NCBI GenBank assembly: GCA_023416575.1
Contig: JAEZHL010000059.1
Coordinates: 1 to 7,348 of the forward strand
Reading direction: 5' to 3'
Length of the DNA stretch: 7,348 bases
From: Pseudomonadota bacterium
Lineage (GTDB): Bacteria > Pseudomonadota > Alphaproteobacteria > Rhizobiales > Hyphomicrobiaceae
In this document: positions 1-5,975 of the stretch, in pieces
Layout of the letters: each line of letters begins with the position of its first letter
Position numbering within the stretch: the first letter of the stretch is position 1
The notes under the pieces: generated by a model
Seen by the model: only the letters and a program-made list of their open reading frames with translations
What the model was told of the DNA's origin: nothing
Databases searched by the model: none
Translations under genes and position numbers: made by a program

Positions 1-41
1 GGGATTTCCTCGGAGAACAGCTCCAGCAGAAGTTCGGACAT
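1..41 (-). CDS. glyS: Glycyl-tRNA synthetase beta subunit, N-terminal fragment (cut by window edge)
   Basis: Only the first 13 complete codons are inside the window. An ATG at 39-41 (minus strand) opens a frame reading MSELLLELFSEEIP (the last codon is cut but must be Pro). This is the characteristic start of bacterial GlyS, the large beta subunit of the alpha2-beta2 glycyl-tRNA synthetase, which carries the tRNA-binding and C-terminal domains. Identification rests on this short but very typical motif and on glyQ, which encodes the partner subunit, lying just upstream in transcription. The start lies 8 nt beyond the stop of the hydrolase gene. No clear Shine-Dalgarno sequence is visible in front of it, so translation may depend on ribosomes finishing the gene before it. 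The rest of the gene lies outside the window. Confidence 0.88.
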   Translation of the reverse strand, partial: MSELLLELFSEEI

Positions 42-49
42 GGGGGCGT

Positions 50-649
50 TTACGCGCTCGGAATCTGGTCGACAGTGGTGATGATGGCGAAGCGGTCAGC
101 AAGCTCGGCCAGCGCCGCCCGATGCAACGCATCGGCCGCGATCACGCCACCGAACGGGTCGGGGAGATCGCGGGTGGCGGCGGCATCGCCGGGGATCGTG
201 ACCCGGTAGCCAAGATCGAGTGCCGCCCGCGCCGTCGAGCTGACGCACATGTGCGTCATGAAACCTGCGATCACCAGCGACGTGCGGCCGAGCGCCTTCA
301 GCTCGGCATCGAGGCTCGTCTGAGCGAAGGAGTTCGGCAGCGGCTTCTCGATCACGCTCTCGCTGCCCGAAGGCCGCACGGCGCCGATGATCGCGCCGCC
401 ATGCCCCTCGCGGTCGAAGAGCCCGCCGGCCCGGCCCTTGTGGGCGATGTGGATGACAGGCGCACCGGCCTCGCGGGCCTTTGCGAGGAGGTGTGCGATC
501 GCGTCAACGGCCGGTTGCGCGCCAGGAAGCGCCAGCTTGCCGTCGAGGTACTCGTTCTGCGCGTCGATGACCACGACGGCCGATTGCCCGAGCGCAGACG
601 GGCTCAGGTCTGCGCCAGCCATCTCCAAAAGAGTCTTCGGTGTGCTCAT
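50..649 (-). CDS. Isochorismatase-family cysteine hydrolase
   Basis: 199-residue cytoplasmic protein of the isochorismatase/nicotinamidase-like hydrolase superfamily, a usual length for it. The expected catalytic triad is visible: Asp29 in VVVIDAQNEY, Lys102 in VIEKPLPNSF, and nucleophile Cys135 in GFMTHMCVSSTARAA, followed by the family's DLGY and GDA(A)AT elements. The nicotinamidase metal motif (DxHxxH) is not seen, so nicotinamidase is unlikely. The family also contains isochorismatases, N-carbamoyl-amide hydrolases and ureidoacrylate-type amidohydrolases; the substrate cannot be read from the sequence. The start is ATG at 649 because a very strong ribosome-binding site precedes it and the ATG overlaps the glyQ stop (ATGA). 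A longer in-frame extension to 865 only mirrors glyQ. It sits between glyQ and glyS and should be co-transcribed with them. Confidence 0.9.
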   Translation of the reverse strand: MSTPKTLLEMAGADLSPSALGQSAVVVIDAQNEYLDGKLALPGAQPAVDAIAHLLAKAREAGAPVIHIAHKGRAGGLFDREGHGGAIIGAVRPSGSESVIEKPLPNSFAQTSLDAELKALGRTSLVIAGFMTHMCVSSTARAALDLGYRVTIPGDAAATRDLPDPFGGVIAADALHRAALAELADRFAIITTVDQIPSA

Positions 650-1611
650 GCGCCTCCTCCTTGCGTTTTCAGCCAGGCCGCGCAGCAGCTCTTCGCGAGC
701 TCGCGAACGCGCAGGATGTAGCTCTGCCGCTCCGTCACCGAGATGACGCCACGCGCATCGAGGAGATTGAAAATGTGGGAAGCCTTGATGCACTGGTCGT
801 AGGCCGGCAGCGCCAGCTTGTGGTGCCCGCCCTCGGTCTTTCCCTCTTCGATCAGCGCCAGGCATTCCTTCTCGGCGTCGCGGAAGTGCTGCAGCAGCAG
901 ATCCGTGTCCGCATATTCGAAGTTGTAGCGCGAATACTCCTGCTCGGCCTGCAGGAAGACGTCGCCGTAGGTGAGGCGGCGCTCGTCATCGCGGCCGTTG
1001 AAGTTGAGGTCGTACACGCGATCGACGCCCTGAACGTACATGGCGAGGCGCTCGAGACCGTAGGTGATCTCGGCCGCAACCGGATGGCAGTCGAAGCCGC
1101 CGACCTGCTGGAAGTACGTGAACTGCGTCACCTCCATGCCGTCGCACCAGACCTCCCAGCCGAGTCCCCAGGCGCCCAGCGTCGGGCTCTCCCAGTCGTC
1201 CTCGACGAAGCGGATGTCGTGGTTCTCGTGCGACAGGCCGATCCGCGCCAGACTCTCGAGGTAGAGGTCGAGGATGTCCGGCGGTGACGGCTTCATGATC
1301 ACCTGGAACTGGTAATAATGCTGCAGCCGGTTCGGGTTCTCGCCGTAGCGGCCGTCCTTGGGCCGGCGGGAGGGCTGCACATAGGCGGCGTTCCAGGGCT
1401 TCGGACCCAGCGCGCGCAGGGTCGTTGCCGGGTGGAACGTGCCCGCTCCCACCTCCATGTCGTAGGGCTGCAGGATGGCGCAGCCCTGCTCGCTCCAGTA
1501 CTGCTGCAGCGTCAAGATCAGGTCCTGGAAGGACCGCTGCGGCCTGAGCGCGGAGATTGCAGGCTCACCAGGCGGCCCGGCGGCCTGCCCCTTTGCAGTT
1601 CGTGTCGGCAT
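646..1611 (-). CDS. glyQ: Glycyl-tRNA synthetase alpha subunit
   Basis: Class II aminoacyl-tRNA synthetase subunit that, as an alpha2-beta2 enzyme with GlyS, attaches glycine to tRNA-Gly in the cytoplasm. The sequence is highly typical: SFQDLILTLQQYW near the N-terminus, then LQPYDMEVGAGTFHP, YVQPSRRPKDGRYGENPNR with LQHYYQFQV (motif 2), FVEDDWESPTLGAWGLGWEV, GMEVTQFTYFQQ, EITYGLERLAMY (motif 3) and a C-terminal ISVTERQSYILRVR. Length is 321 residues, slightly longer than the E. coli protein because about 27 Ala/Pro/Arg-rich residues precede the conserved SFQDL. Start is uncertain: a GTG at 1614 directly precedes the ATG at 1611, neither has a strong Shine-Dalgarno, and I see no in-frame start nearer the conserved core. 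The gene overlaps the downstream hydrolase by 4 bp, leads the glyQ-hydrolase-glyS cluster and has its own promoter candidate. Confidence 0.97.
   Translation of the reverse strand: MPTRTAKGQAAGPPGEPAISALRPQRSFQDLILTLQQYWSEQGCAILQPYDMEVGAGTFHPATTLRALGPKPWNAAYVQPSRRPKDGRYGENPNRLQHYYQFQVIMKPSPPDILDLYLESLARIGLSHENHDIRFVEDDWESPTLGAWGLGWEVWCDGMEVTQFTYFQQVGGFDCHPVAAEITYGLERLAMYVQGVDRVYDLNFNGRDDERRLTYGDVFLQAEQEYSRYNFEYADTDLLLQHFRDAEKECLALIEEGKTEGGHHKLALPAYDQCIKASHIFNLLDARGVISVTERQSYILRVRELAKSCCAAWLKTQGGGA
653..662 (-). promoter_or_regulatory. Strong Shine-Dalgarno for the hydrolase gene, inside glyQ
   Basis: The minus strand reads AAGGAGGAGG, then CGC, then the ATG at 649. The first AAGGAGG lies 6 nt before the start, close to ideal. 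It is encoded within the last codons of glyQ. Together with the ATGA overlap it fixes the start of the 199-residue hydrolase and predicts efficient, coupled translation. Confidence 0.8.
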
Positions 1612-1646
1612 CACAAGAGGTGTCTGAGCTGTGGGTTTGGCGGCGG

Positions 1647-1675
1647 ACTATAGGCGAGCACGATCCCGATGGCGA
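1647..1675 (-). promoter_or_regulatory. Candidate sigma-70-type promoter of the glyQ cluster
   Basis: On the minus strand TCGCCA (-35, 4 of 6 matches to TTGACA) is followed after 17 nt by TATAGT (-10, 5 of 6 matches to TATAAT). Transcription would begin near 1640 and leave a leader of about 26-30 nt before the glyQ start. It lies in the only longer gap (1615-1721, 107 bp) on that side. No attenuator, T-box or other leader structure fits in so short a leader. Confidence 0.5.
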
Positions 1676-1721
1676 GGCGCTTCGACGACGTCCCGAACAA
1701 TCCGTCCGGTGGAGCGGCGCG

Positions 1722-1934
1722 TCAAACCTGCCTGGTCGGCCGGTAGACGCCTGCCTGCTCGTCCCATTCGAGCTTGCCGAGGTCCTTGGGCACTCCGGCA
1801 ACCTGCGCGGCAGCGGTCTTCGCGTCGTCCTGCGCGCCGACAGTGCCGACGGCACGCCGGAACTCGCGCGACAGCCAGCGGTAGCCGGCGTAGACGCCCG
1901 CCCCACCGAGGACCAGCGCAATCAGGTGCGGCAT
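1722..1934 (-). CDS. Small single-helix membrane protein, function unknown
   Basis: 70-residue protein. An N-terminal hydrophobic stretch (about residues 3-18, with LIALVLGGAGVYAGY) is followed by the basic segment SREFRR, so it probably has one membrane helix with a cytoplasmic C-terminal part. The C-terminus, KDLGKLEWDEQAGVYRPT, resembles a conserved ending I recall from short hypothetical proteins beside glyQ in Hyphomicrobiales; I know of no assigned function. The start is ATG at 1934, with GGAGGGAG about 2-9 nt upstream as a good ribosome-binding site. It lies 32 bp behind the S49 peptidase gene on the same strand, so the two are probably co-transcribed. The glyQ promoter candidate follows it. 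Reality as a gene is supported by the ribosome-binding site, the membrane helix and the position; function is open. Confidence 0.75.
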   Translation of the reverse strand: MPHLIALVLGGAGVYAGYRWLSREFRRAVGTVGAQDDAKTAAAQVAGVPKDLGKLEWDEQAGVYRPTRQV

Positions 1935-1966
1935 CGCTCCCTCCAGTTATCCGAAACGTGCGAGCC

Positions 1967-2812
1967 TCAGAGGCCGTAGCGCGACCAGAGGGCCCGGGCC
2001 TCGATGGCCGAGACGAGATCGTCAGCCAGCGCGAGAGGCAGTGAATGTTCTCCCCCGCTCCGAGACCCGAGTCTTGGCAGCCGGAAAAGGCGAGACAGCC
2101 AGCCGCCGGGACCGAATGGCACCACCTTGAGCTGAACATCCTCGCCATGCAGCTCGCGCATCTTCGAGCGGACGTCAGATACGCCGTCGATGAGCCCGAG
2201 CTCGAGAGCCTGGGACGCCGACCAGAAGGCGCCGGAGAACAGCTCCGAATCGACACCCTTGAGCCGCGCCGCGCGACGCTCCTTGACGACGCCGATGAAG
2301 ACATCGTGGACATCGCGCTGGATCGCCTTGAGGCGCGCGACGTCCTCCTGCTTCGCCGGCTGGAAAGGATCGAGCAGGCCCTTCGACTCGCCGGAGGTGT
2401 AGACGCGGCGCTCGATCCCGAGCTTGGCGATTGCCTGGTCCAGTCCGAACGAGGCGGAGATCACGCCGATCGAGCCGACGATGGAGGACGGATCGGCATA
2501 GATCTCATCGCCGGCGATCGCGAGATAGTACCCGCCGGATGCGGCGACATCCTCGCAGAAGACATAAACCCGTTTCTTCTTCTCCTCGGCAAGCTGGCGG
2601 ACGCGCTTGAAGATGAGATTGGATTGCACCGGCGAGCCGCCGGGTGAGTTCACGACGATGGCGACGCTCGGCGTCTTGGACAGGCTGAATGCCCGCTCGA
2701 GCCCGGCGGCCACCGCAGAGATCGACAGCCCCGGCCGCAATGGTGTTGCAAGGCCGATCGGGCCGGAGAAGCGGATGACGGGAACGAGGGGACGGCGCTT
2801 GAAAAACCACAT
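1967..2812 (-). CDS. S49-family serine peptidase (SppA/SohB-like)
   Basis: 281-residue member of the ClpP-fold S49 peptidases, which cleave signal-peptide remnants or membrane proteins with a Ser/Lys dyad. Visible elements: substrate/oxyanion loop VVNSPGGSPV (residues 54-62), nucleophile Ser92 in EDVAASGGYYLA, SIVGSIGVIS (110-119) after the nucleophile, and general-base Lys144 in SGESKGLLDPF. Length fits a single-domain (half-size) enzyme rather than the tandem 67-kDa SppA. No signal peptide or membrane helix is visible; the N-terminus is basic (MWFFKRRP), unlike E. coli SppA or SohB, so the enzyme is probably cytoplasmic or peripherally bound. Start: ATG at 2812 is preferred. An in-frame TTG at 2863 would add 17 basic residues, and neither has a well-spaced Shine-Dalgarno. 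It is followed after 32 bp by the small membrane protein gene. Confidence 0.92.
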   Translation of the reverse strand: MWFFKRRPLVPVIRFSGPIGLATPLRPGLSISAVAAGLERAFSLSKTPSVAIVVNSPGGSPVQSNLIFKRVRQLAEEKKKRVYVFCEDVAASGGYYLAIAGDEIYADPSSIVGSIGVISASFGLDQAIAKLGIERRVYTSGESKGLLDPFQPAKQEDVARLKAIQRDVHDVFIGVVKERRAARLKGVDSELFSGAFWSASQALELGLIDGVSDVRSKMRELHGEDVQLKVVPFGPGGWLSRLFRLPRLGSRSGGEHSLPLALADDLVSAIEARALWSRYGL

Positions 2813-2845
2813 CCTTGCTTGCTTCCCTCTACGCAGCTTGGTTGC

Positions 2846-2894
2846 AGGAAATTTCTCGATCAACTCTTAGTCAACCATACTGGTGGCGACTAGG
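2846..2894 (-). promoter_or_regulatory. Possible promoter and imperfect inverted repeat upstream of the S49 gene
   Basis: In the gap after the methyltransferase gene the minus strand contains TTGACT (2869-2874), a 5 of 6 match to a -35 box, with a weak TTTCCT (3 of 6) 17 nt downstream. The same place holds an interrupted inverted repeat: TAGTC (2868-2872) pairs with GACTA (2888-2892), and ACCA (2874-2877) pairs with TGGT (2881-2884). No T-run follows on either strand, so it does not look like an intrinsic terminator. It could be an operator overlapping the -35 box. If the TTG start at 2863 is used, part of this lies inside the coding region. Confidence 0.25.
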
Positions 2895-2897
2895 CCT

Positions 2898-3689
2898 TCA
2901 CGCGAGCGAAAGCGCCGCGCCGCGCCGCAGGATACCCGCCACGTCGGGCCGGAAGCTGTTGTCCTGGTTGTGCAGAACGAGGCCGGAAAGGACTGTCAAC
3001 GGAGCGCGACTGCCCTTGCGGCCCTGGATGATGATGCGAACCGCTGGCGATCCGGCACGCGGATGCAGCGGCAGCACGCGCAAGGCGCCGAACCTCTTGT
3101 CAAGGAGTTGCAGCAGCTCCGGCAATACATCGGGTCGGTGGATCATGGTCATGCTGCCGCCGGGTGCTGTCACCCGCGCCAGAAAGCGCACCCAGCGCCC
3201 GAGGCTGTCGGCCGGCATTTCATGGGCAGCGGCCCTGATGGCGTGCTTCGGCCTGCGCCCGCGCCCCTCGACATAGAAAGGCGGGTTGGCGACAACGTGC
3301 GCAAAACCGTCGGCCCGGATCCCCATGGCATCGAGCGATGCGGCGCGCTCGGTGATGTCTGCCTGGACCACGGCAACGCGCTCCTGAAGGCCATTCGCCG
3401 ACACGTTCTCCCGCGCGAGTGCCGCGAGCTGCGGCTCGCTCTCGGCGAGAGTGACATGCGCCGTCGGAACGCGGCGGGCGATCGAGAGCCCGACAACGCC
3501 GACTCCGGCCCCGGCATCGAGGACACGCTCTCCCACGCTGCCACTGACAGGAGCCGCCGCGGCCAGCAGGACGGCGTCGATGCCGGCGCGATAGCCGTCG
3601 CGCGGCTGCAGGATCGTCAGGTCCCCGCCGAGAAAGGCGTCCTTGGTCACATCAGCGGCAGTGGCGTCTTCAGCTCGGGTCGTCATCAT
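2898..3689 (-). CDS. TrmN6-like N6-adenine methyltransferase (COG4123 type)
   Basis: 263-residue SAM-dependent methyltransferase. The SAM-binding motif I is VLDAGAGVG (57-65) and the acidic post-I residue is in LAESEP (81-86). The catalytic motif IV, NPPFY (135-139), is typical of enzymes that methylate the exocyclic N6 of adenine or a similar amino nitrogen. The N-terminal DAFLGGDLTILQPRDGYRAGIDAVLL is characteristic of the TrmN6/YfiC group, which in E. coli modifies A37 of tRNA1-Val; the same substrate is an inference here. Start: tandem ATGs at 3689 and 3686 overlap the end of the DUF2007 gene and fit the family N-terminus. An alternative ATG at 3716 has GAGG 7 nt upstream but adds a non-typical leader. 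No good Shine-Dalgarno precedes 3689, so coupled translation from the preceding gene is likely. Confidence 0.9.
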   Translation of the reverse strand: MMTTRAEDATAADVTKDAFLGGDLTILQPRDGYRAGIDAVLLAAAAPVSGSVGERVLDAGAGVGVVGLSIARRVPTAHVTLAESEPQLAALARENVSANGLQERVAVVQADITERAASLDAMGIRADGFAHVVANPPFYVEGRGRRPKHAIRAAAHEMPADSLGRWVRFLARVTAPGGSMTMIHRPDVLPELLQLLDKRFGALRVLPLHPRAGSPAVRIIIQGRKGSRAPLTVLSGLVLHNQDNSFRPDVAGILRRGAALSLA

Positions 3690-3906
3690 TGACCCAGTGG
3701 GAGAGACCGGCCTCATCGAGAACCTCGCGCGCCTTCTCAAGCTCGTCCGGCCTGACGAGAATGCGCCGCGGCAAGATCCCGATCGATCCCTCCATGATGC
3801 TCATGTTGCCGTCCGCGATGACGGGCCGAACGCCAGCGTCGCGCAGCAGCACCTCGACGAAGCTCAACAGCACCGGATTGTTAGAGCGCAGGATCTCCCG
3901 CATCAT
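3670..3906 (-). CDS. DUF2007-type small protein
   Basis: 78-residue soluble protein resembling the DUF2007 family (annotated as putative signal-transducing protein). It begins MMREILRSNNPVLLSFVEVLLRDAGV, then has a hydrophobic middle (GSIGILPRRILV) and the ending VRPDELEKAREVLDEAGL, consistent with a small ferredoxin-like alpha/beta fold. The biochemical role of the family is not established as far as I know. The start is ATG at 3906 (a second ATG follows at 3903), with AAGAAGG 5 nt upstream as a ribosome-binding site. Its 3' end overlaps the methyltransferase start by 17-20 bp in another frame, so the two are almost certainly one transcription unit, with this gene first. It is divergent from the polyprenyl synthase gene. 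Confidence 0.85.
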   Translation of the reverse strand: MMREILRSNNPVLLSFVEVLLRDAGVRPVIADGNMSIMEGSIGILPRRILVRPDELEKAREVLDEAGLSHWVNDDDPS

Positions 3907-4027
3907 GGCTACCTTCTTGCAGCCCTTCTCGGAAACTAACCATGCGGCAATCTGCCGTGAAAAGGGTCATGGAACCCGTGGTTAAGATCGCCGGGAACAG
4001 AGAATCGCCAGCCAGGAGAGAAGCCCC
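3907..4027. promoter_or_regulatory. Divergent intergenic region between DUF2007 and polyprenyl synthase genes
   Basis: This 121-bp gap must hold start signals for both directions. I see no convincing -35/-10 pair. A TAAGAT at 3984-3989 (plus) could be a -10 box (4 of 6) but lacks a matching -35. Two short perfect inverted repeats are present: CGGCA-ATC-TGCCG (3945-3957) and AACC-CGT-GGTT (3974-3984). CTAACCATG (3936-3944, plus) and TTAACCACG (3979-3987, minus) are also near-identical in inverted orientation. AGGAG at 4014-4018 is the ribosome-binding site of the plus-strand gene, 9 nt before its GTG start. Confidence 0.45.
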
Positions 4028-5044
4028 GTGGGGGTCGTTGTTCCCTTCGACGATACACGTGATCCATCACACCACCTGACACCAATTCTCGACCTGGTGG
4101 CCGAGGACATGGGCGCGGTGAACCAGCTGATTTTGGACAAGGCCATCTCCGACGTCGAGCTGATTCCGACGCTGGCCCATCATCTGATCGATTCCGGCGG
4201 CAAACGGATGCGGCCGATGCTGACGATCGCCGCCGCGAAGCTGTGCGGTTATTCCGGCGACGGGCATGTGCCGCTGGCCGCCGCAGTCGAATTCATGCAC
4301 ACGGCAACCCTGCTGCATGACGACGTCGTCGATGAAAGCGATTTCCGCCGCGGCAAGGAAGCGGCGCGGCTGCTCTGGGGCAACCAGGCGAGCGTGCTGG
4401 TGGGCGATTTCCTCCTTGGCCAGGCTTTCCGCATGATGGTCGACGTCGGCTCATTGCCAGCGCTGAAGATCCTGTCGAACGCGGCGGCGGTGATTGCCGA
4501 GGGCGAGGTCATGCAGCTTGCTGCGGCCAAGAACACGGCGACGACAGAGGACCAGTATCTGGCGATCATCAACGCCAAGACGGCAGCGCTGTTCTCGGCA
4601 GCGGCCGAGGTGGGCGGCGCGATAGCCAACCGGCCAGCCGACGAGCAGTCCGCCCTGAAGTCCTACGGCAAGACGCTGGGGACAGCGTTCCAGCTCGTCG
4701 ATGACGCGCTCGATTATTCCGGCGACAGCCTACGGCTGGGCAAGTCTGTCGGTGACGACTTCCGCGAGGGCAAGATCACGCTCCCCGTCATTCTGGCTTT
4801 CAGGCGCGGGACGGACGAGGATCGCGCTTTCTGGCGCCGTACCCTGACGGAAGGCGATATTCGCGATGGCGATCTCGAGCATGCCATGGGGCTGATGAGC
4901 CGGCACAAGGCGATCGAGGCGACGCTCGAGCGCGCTCGCTATTACGGATCGATCGCCCAGGATGCACTGGCGATCTTCCGCGACAGCCAGCCGAAGCGCG
5001 CTTTGCTGGGGGCCGTCGCATTCTGCGTTGGCCGCGGACACTAG
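4028..5044 (+). CDS. ispB: Long-chain all-trans polyprenyl diphosphate synthase (octaprenyl/decaprenyl type)
   Basis: 338-residue class I isoprenyl synthase that condenses IPP units onto an allylic diphosphate to make the ubiquinone side chain. All expected motifs are present: GGKRMRPML (57-65), first Asp-rich motif HDDVVDE (DDVVD 98-102), EGEVMQL (158-164), the Lys-Thr of NAKTAALF, second Asp-rich motif QLVDDALDY (DDALD 225-229) and GKSVGDDFREGK. The residue five places before the first Asp-rich motif is Ala93, small as in long-chain enzymes such as E. coli IspB. Alphaproteobacteria usually make Q-10, so a decaprenyl product (ddsA-like) is as likely as octaprenyl; chain length cannot be read reliably. 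The start is GTG at 4028 with AGGAG 9 nt upstream. The gene stands alone on the plus strand and converges on ispE. Confidence 0.95.
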   Translation: MGVVVPFDDTRDPSHHLTPILDLVAEDMGAVNQLILDKAISDVELIPTLAHHLIDSGGKRMRPMLTIAAAKLCGYSGDGHVPLAAAVEFMHTATLLHDDVVDESDFRRGKEAARLLWGNQASVLVGDFLLGQAFRMMVDVGSLPALKILSNAAAVIAEGEVMQLAAAKNTATTEDQYLAIINAKTAALFSAAAEVGGAIANRPADEQSALKSYGKTLGTAFQLVDDALDYSGDSLRLGKSVGDDFREGKITLPVILAFRRGTDEDRAFWRRTLTEGDIRDGDLEHAMGLMSRHKAIEATLERARYYGSIAQDALAIFRDSQPKRALLGAVAFCVGRGH

Positions 5045-5060
5045 GCTCAGCGCACGGGCG

Positions 5061-5933
5061 TCATCCAAGGACGACCGCGCGCACCCACCAGGCAGGATGC
5101 GAGACAGCGAGCGCACGGGCCGCCGCGTGAGCCGCTTCCCGGTCATCGAACAATCCGAAGCTGGTCGGACCGGCGCCAGACATGCGCACGAGGCGACAGC
5201 CGCTGCACGCGGCGAGTGCCGCCCTGACCTCGCGGCAGGCGGGCATCAGATCGGATGCTGCGGCCTCGAGGTCATTTGCCTCCCCCTCGAGGTAGGTGAT
5301 CAAGTTCCCCGGACCGGCAAACTGAGGCAATGGCGCGGGCTCTGCCGTGCCCGCCGGAGCGGACGCAGCAGCCAGACGGCGGAACACCTCGCGGGTCTTA
5401 TCGGGAGGGACCGCAGCAAGCGGGTTGACGAGAACGGCGTCGAGCGGCGGCAGCCCGGAAAGCGGACGGACCTTCTCTCCGACGCCCCACATCAGCGATG
5501 GCGCATTCTCGAGGCAGACCGGGACATCGGCACCAAGCGTGGCCGCCAGCCCGTGCCAGTCGAACTGGTCCGAGACCGTCGGGTTGGCACGCCTGATCGC
5601 CCGCAGCGCCGCTGCCGCATCAGCTGATCCGCCACCAAGCCCGGCGGCCACCGGAAGGTTCTTCTCGATCGTGATGGCCCCGAGCTGTAATCCGGGCCGG
5701 GCCTGAGCGAGAAGGCCGAGGGCCCGCCCAACCAGGTTCTCGCCTGCGATCGCCGTCGCGAACGCGCCACGCGTAGTGACCGTCGGCGCGCCAGCCGGTG
5801 TCAGCTCTATGACATCACCGATGTCCGCGAAAACGACGAGGCTTTCCAGTTCATGGTAGCCGTCAGAGCGACGGCCGCGCACGCGCAGGGTCAAGTTGAC
5901 TTTGGCGCGCGCCAGCTCGAGGACGATCCCCAC
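5061..5933 (-). CDS. ispE: 4-diphosphocytidyl-2-C-methyl-D-erythritol kinase
   Basis: 290-residue GHMP-fold kinase that phosphorylates CDP-methylerythritol with ATP, the fourth step of the MEP pathway to IPP and DMAPP, in the cytoplasm. Evidence: N-terminal ARAKVNLTLRV with Lys11, RRSDGYHELESL, the ATP-binding loop PVAAGLGGGSADAAAAL (94-110), catalytic Asp136 in LGADVPVCL, and the C-terminal glycine motif RMSGAGPTSFGLF (250-262). Length matches the family. The start is GTG at 5933: an in-frame TGA lies five codons upstream and no other start precedes the conserved core. A GAGAAGG sits only 2 nt before it, closer than ideal. The TPR gene ends 42 bp upstream on the same strand, so the two are probably co-transcribed. 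The 3' end faces the polyprenyl synthase gene, with 16 bp between the stops. Confidence 0.96.
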   Translation of the reverse strand: MGIVLELARAKVNLTLRVRGRRSDGYHELESLVVFADIGDVIELTPAGAPTVTTRGAFATAIAGENLVGRALGLLAQARPGLQLGAITIEKNLPVAAGLGGGSADAAAALRAIRRANPTVSDQFDWHGLAATLGADVPVCLENAPSLMWGVGEKVRPLSGLPPLDAVLVNPLAAVPPDKTREVFRRLAAASAPAGTAEPAPLPQFAGPGNLITYLEGEANDLEAAASDLMPACREVRAALAACSGCRLVRMSGAGPTSFGLFDDREAAHAAARALAVSHPAWWVRAVVLG

Positions 5934-5975
5934 GACCTTCTCACTTCAAAAGCTGCGCAGCCACGCGTCCGCCGC

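Noticed and set aside
122..721. Long plus-strand open frame opposite the hydrolase gene
   Set aside because: Arg-rich, low-complexity translation typical of the complementary strand of a GC-rich gene; no recognisable domain. Similar plus-strand frames opposite S49 (2045-2647) and the methyltransferase (2883-3692) were rejected for the same reason.
650..865. In-frame N-terminal extension of the hydrolase to 865
   Set aside because: The extra 72 residues are Arg/Ala-rich, show no family similarity and lie entirely antiphase within glyQ. The ATG at 649 has a near-perfect ribosome-binding site.
1615..1721. Possible leader element (T-box or attenuator) before glyQ
   Set aside because: The predicted leader is only about 26-30 nt and no stem-loop or T-run is visible. 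T-box control of glycyl-tRNA synthetase is known mainly from Gram-positive bacteria.
1648..2313. 221-residue minus-strand frame overlapping the S49 and small-protein genes
   Set aside because: Ser/Arg-rich translation with no family features, and it overlaps two genes with ribosome-binding sites or catalytic motifs in other frames.
3945..3957. CGGCA-ATC-TGCCG hairpin as a terminator
   Set aside because: The stem is 5 bp with no T-run on either side, and it lies between divergent genes where no terminator is expected.
5952..5961. GCTGCGCAGC palindrome followed by TTTT (minus strand) between the TPR gene and ispE
   Set aside because: Considered as a terminator, but once a minimal loop is allowed only about 3 bp of stem remain and the T-run is four bases. 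The genes are more likely co-transcribed.
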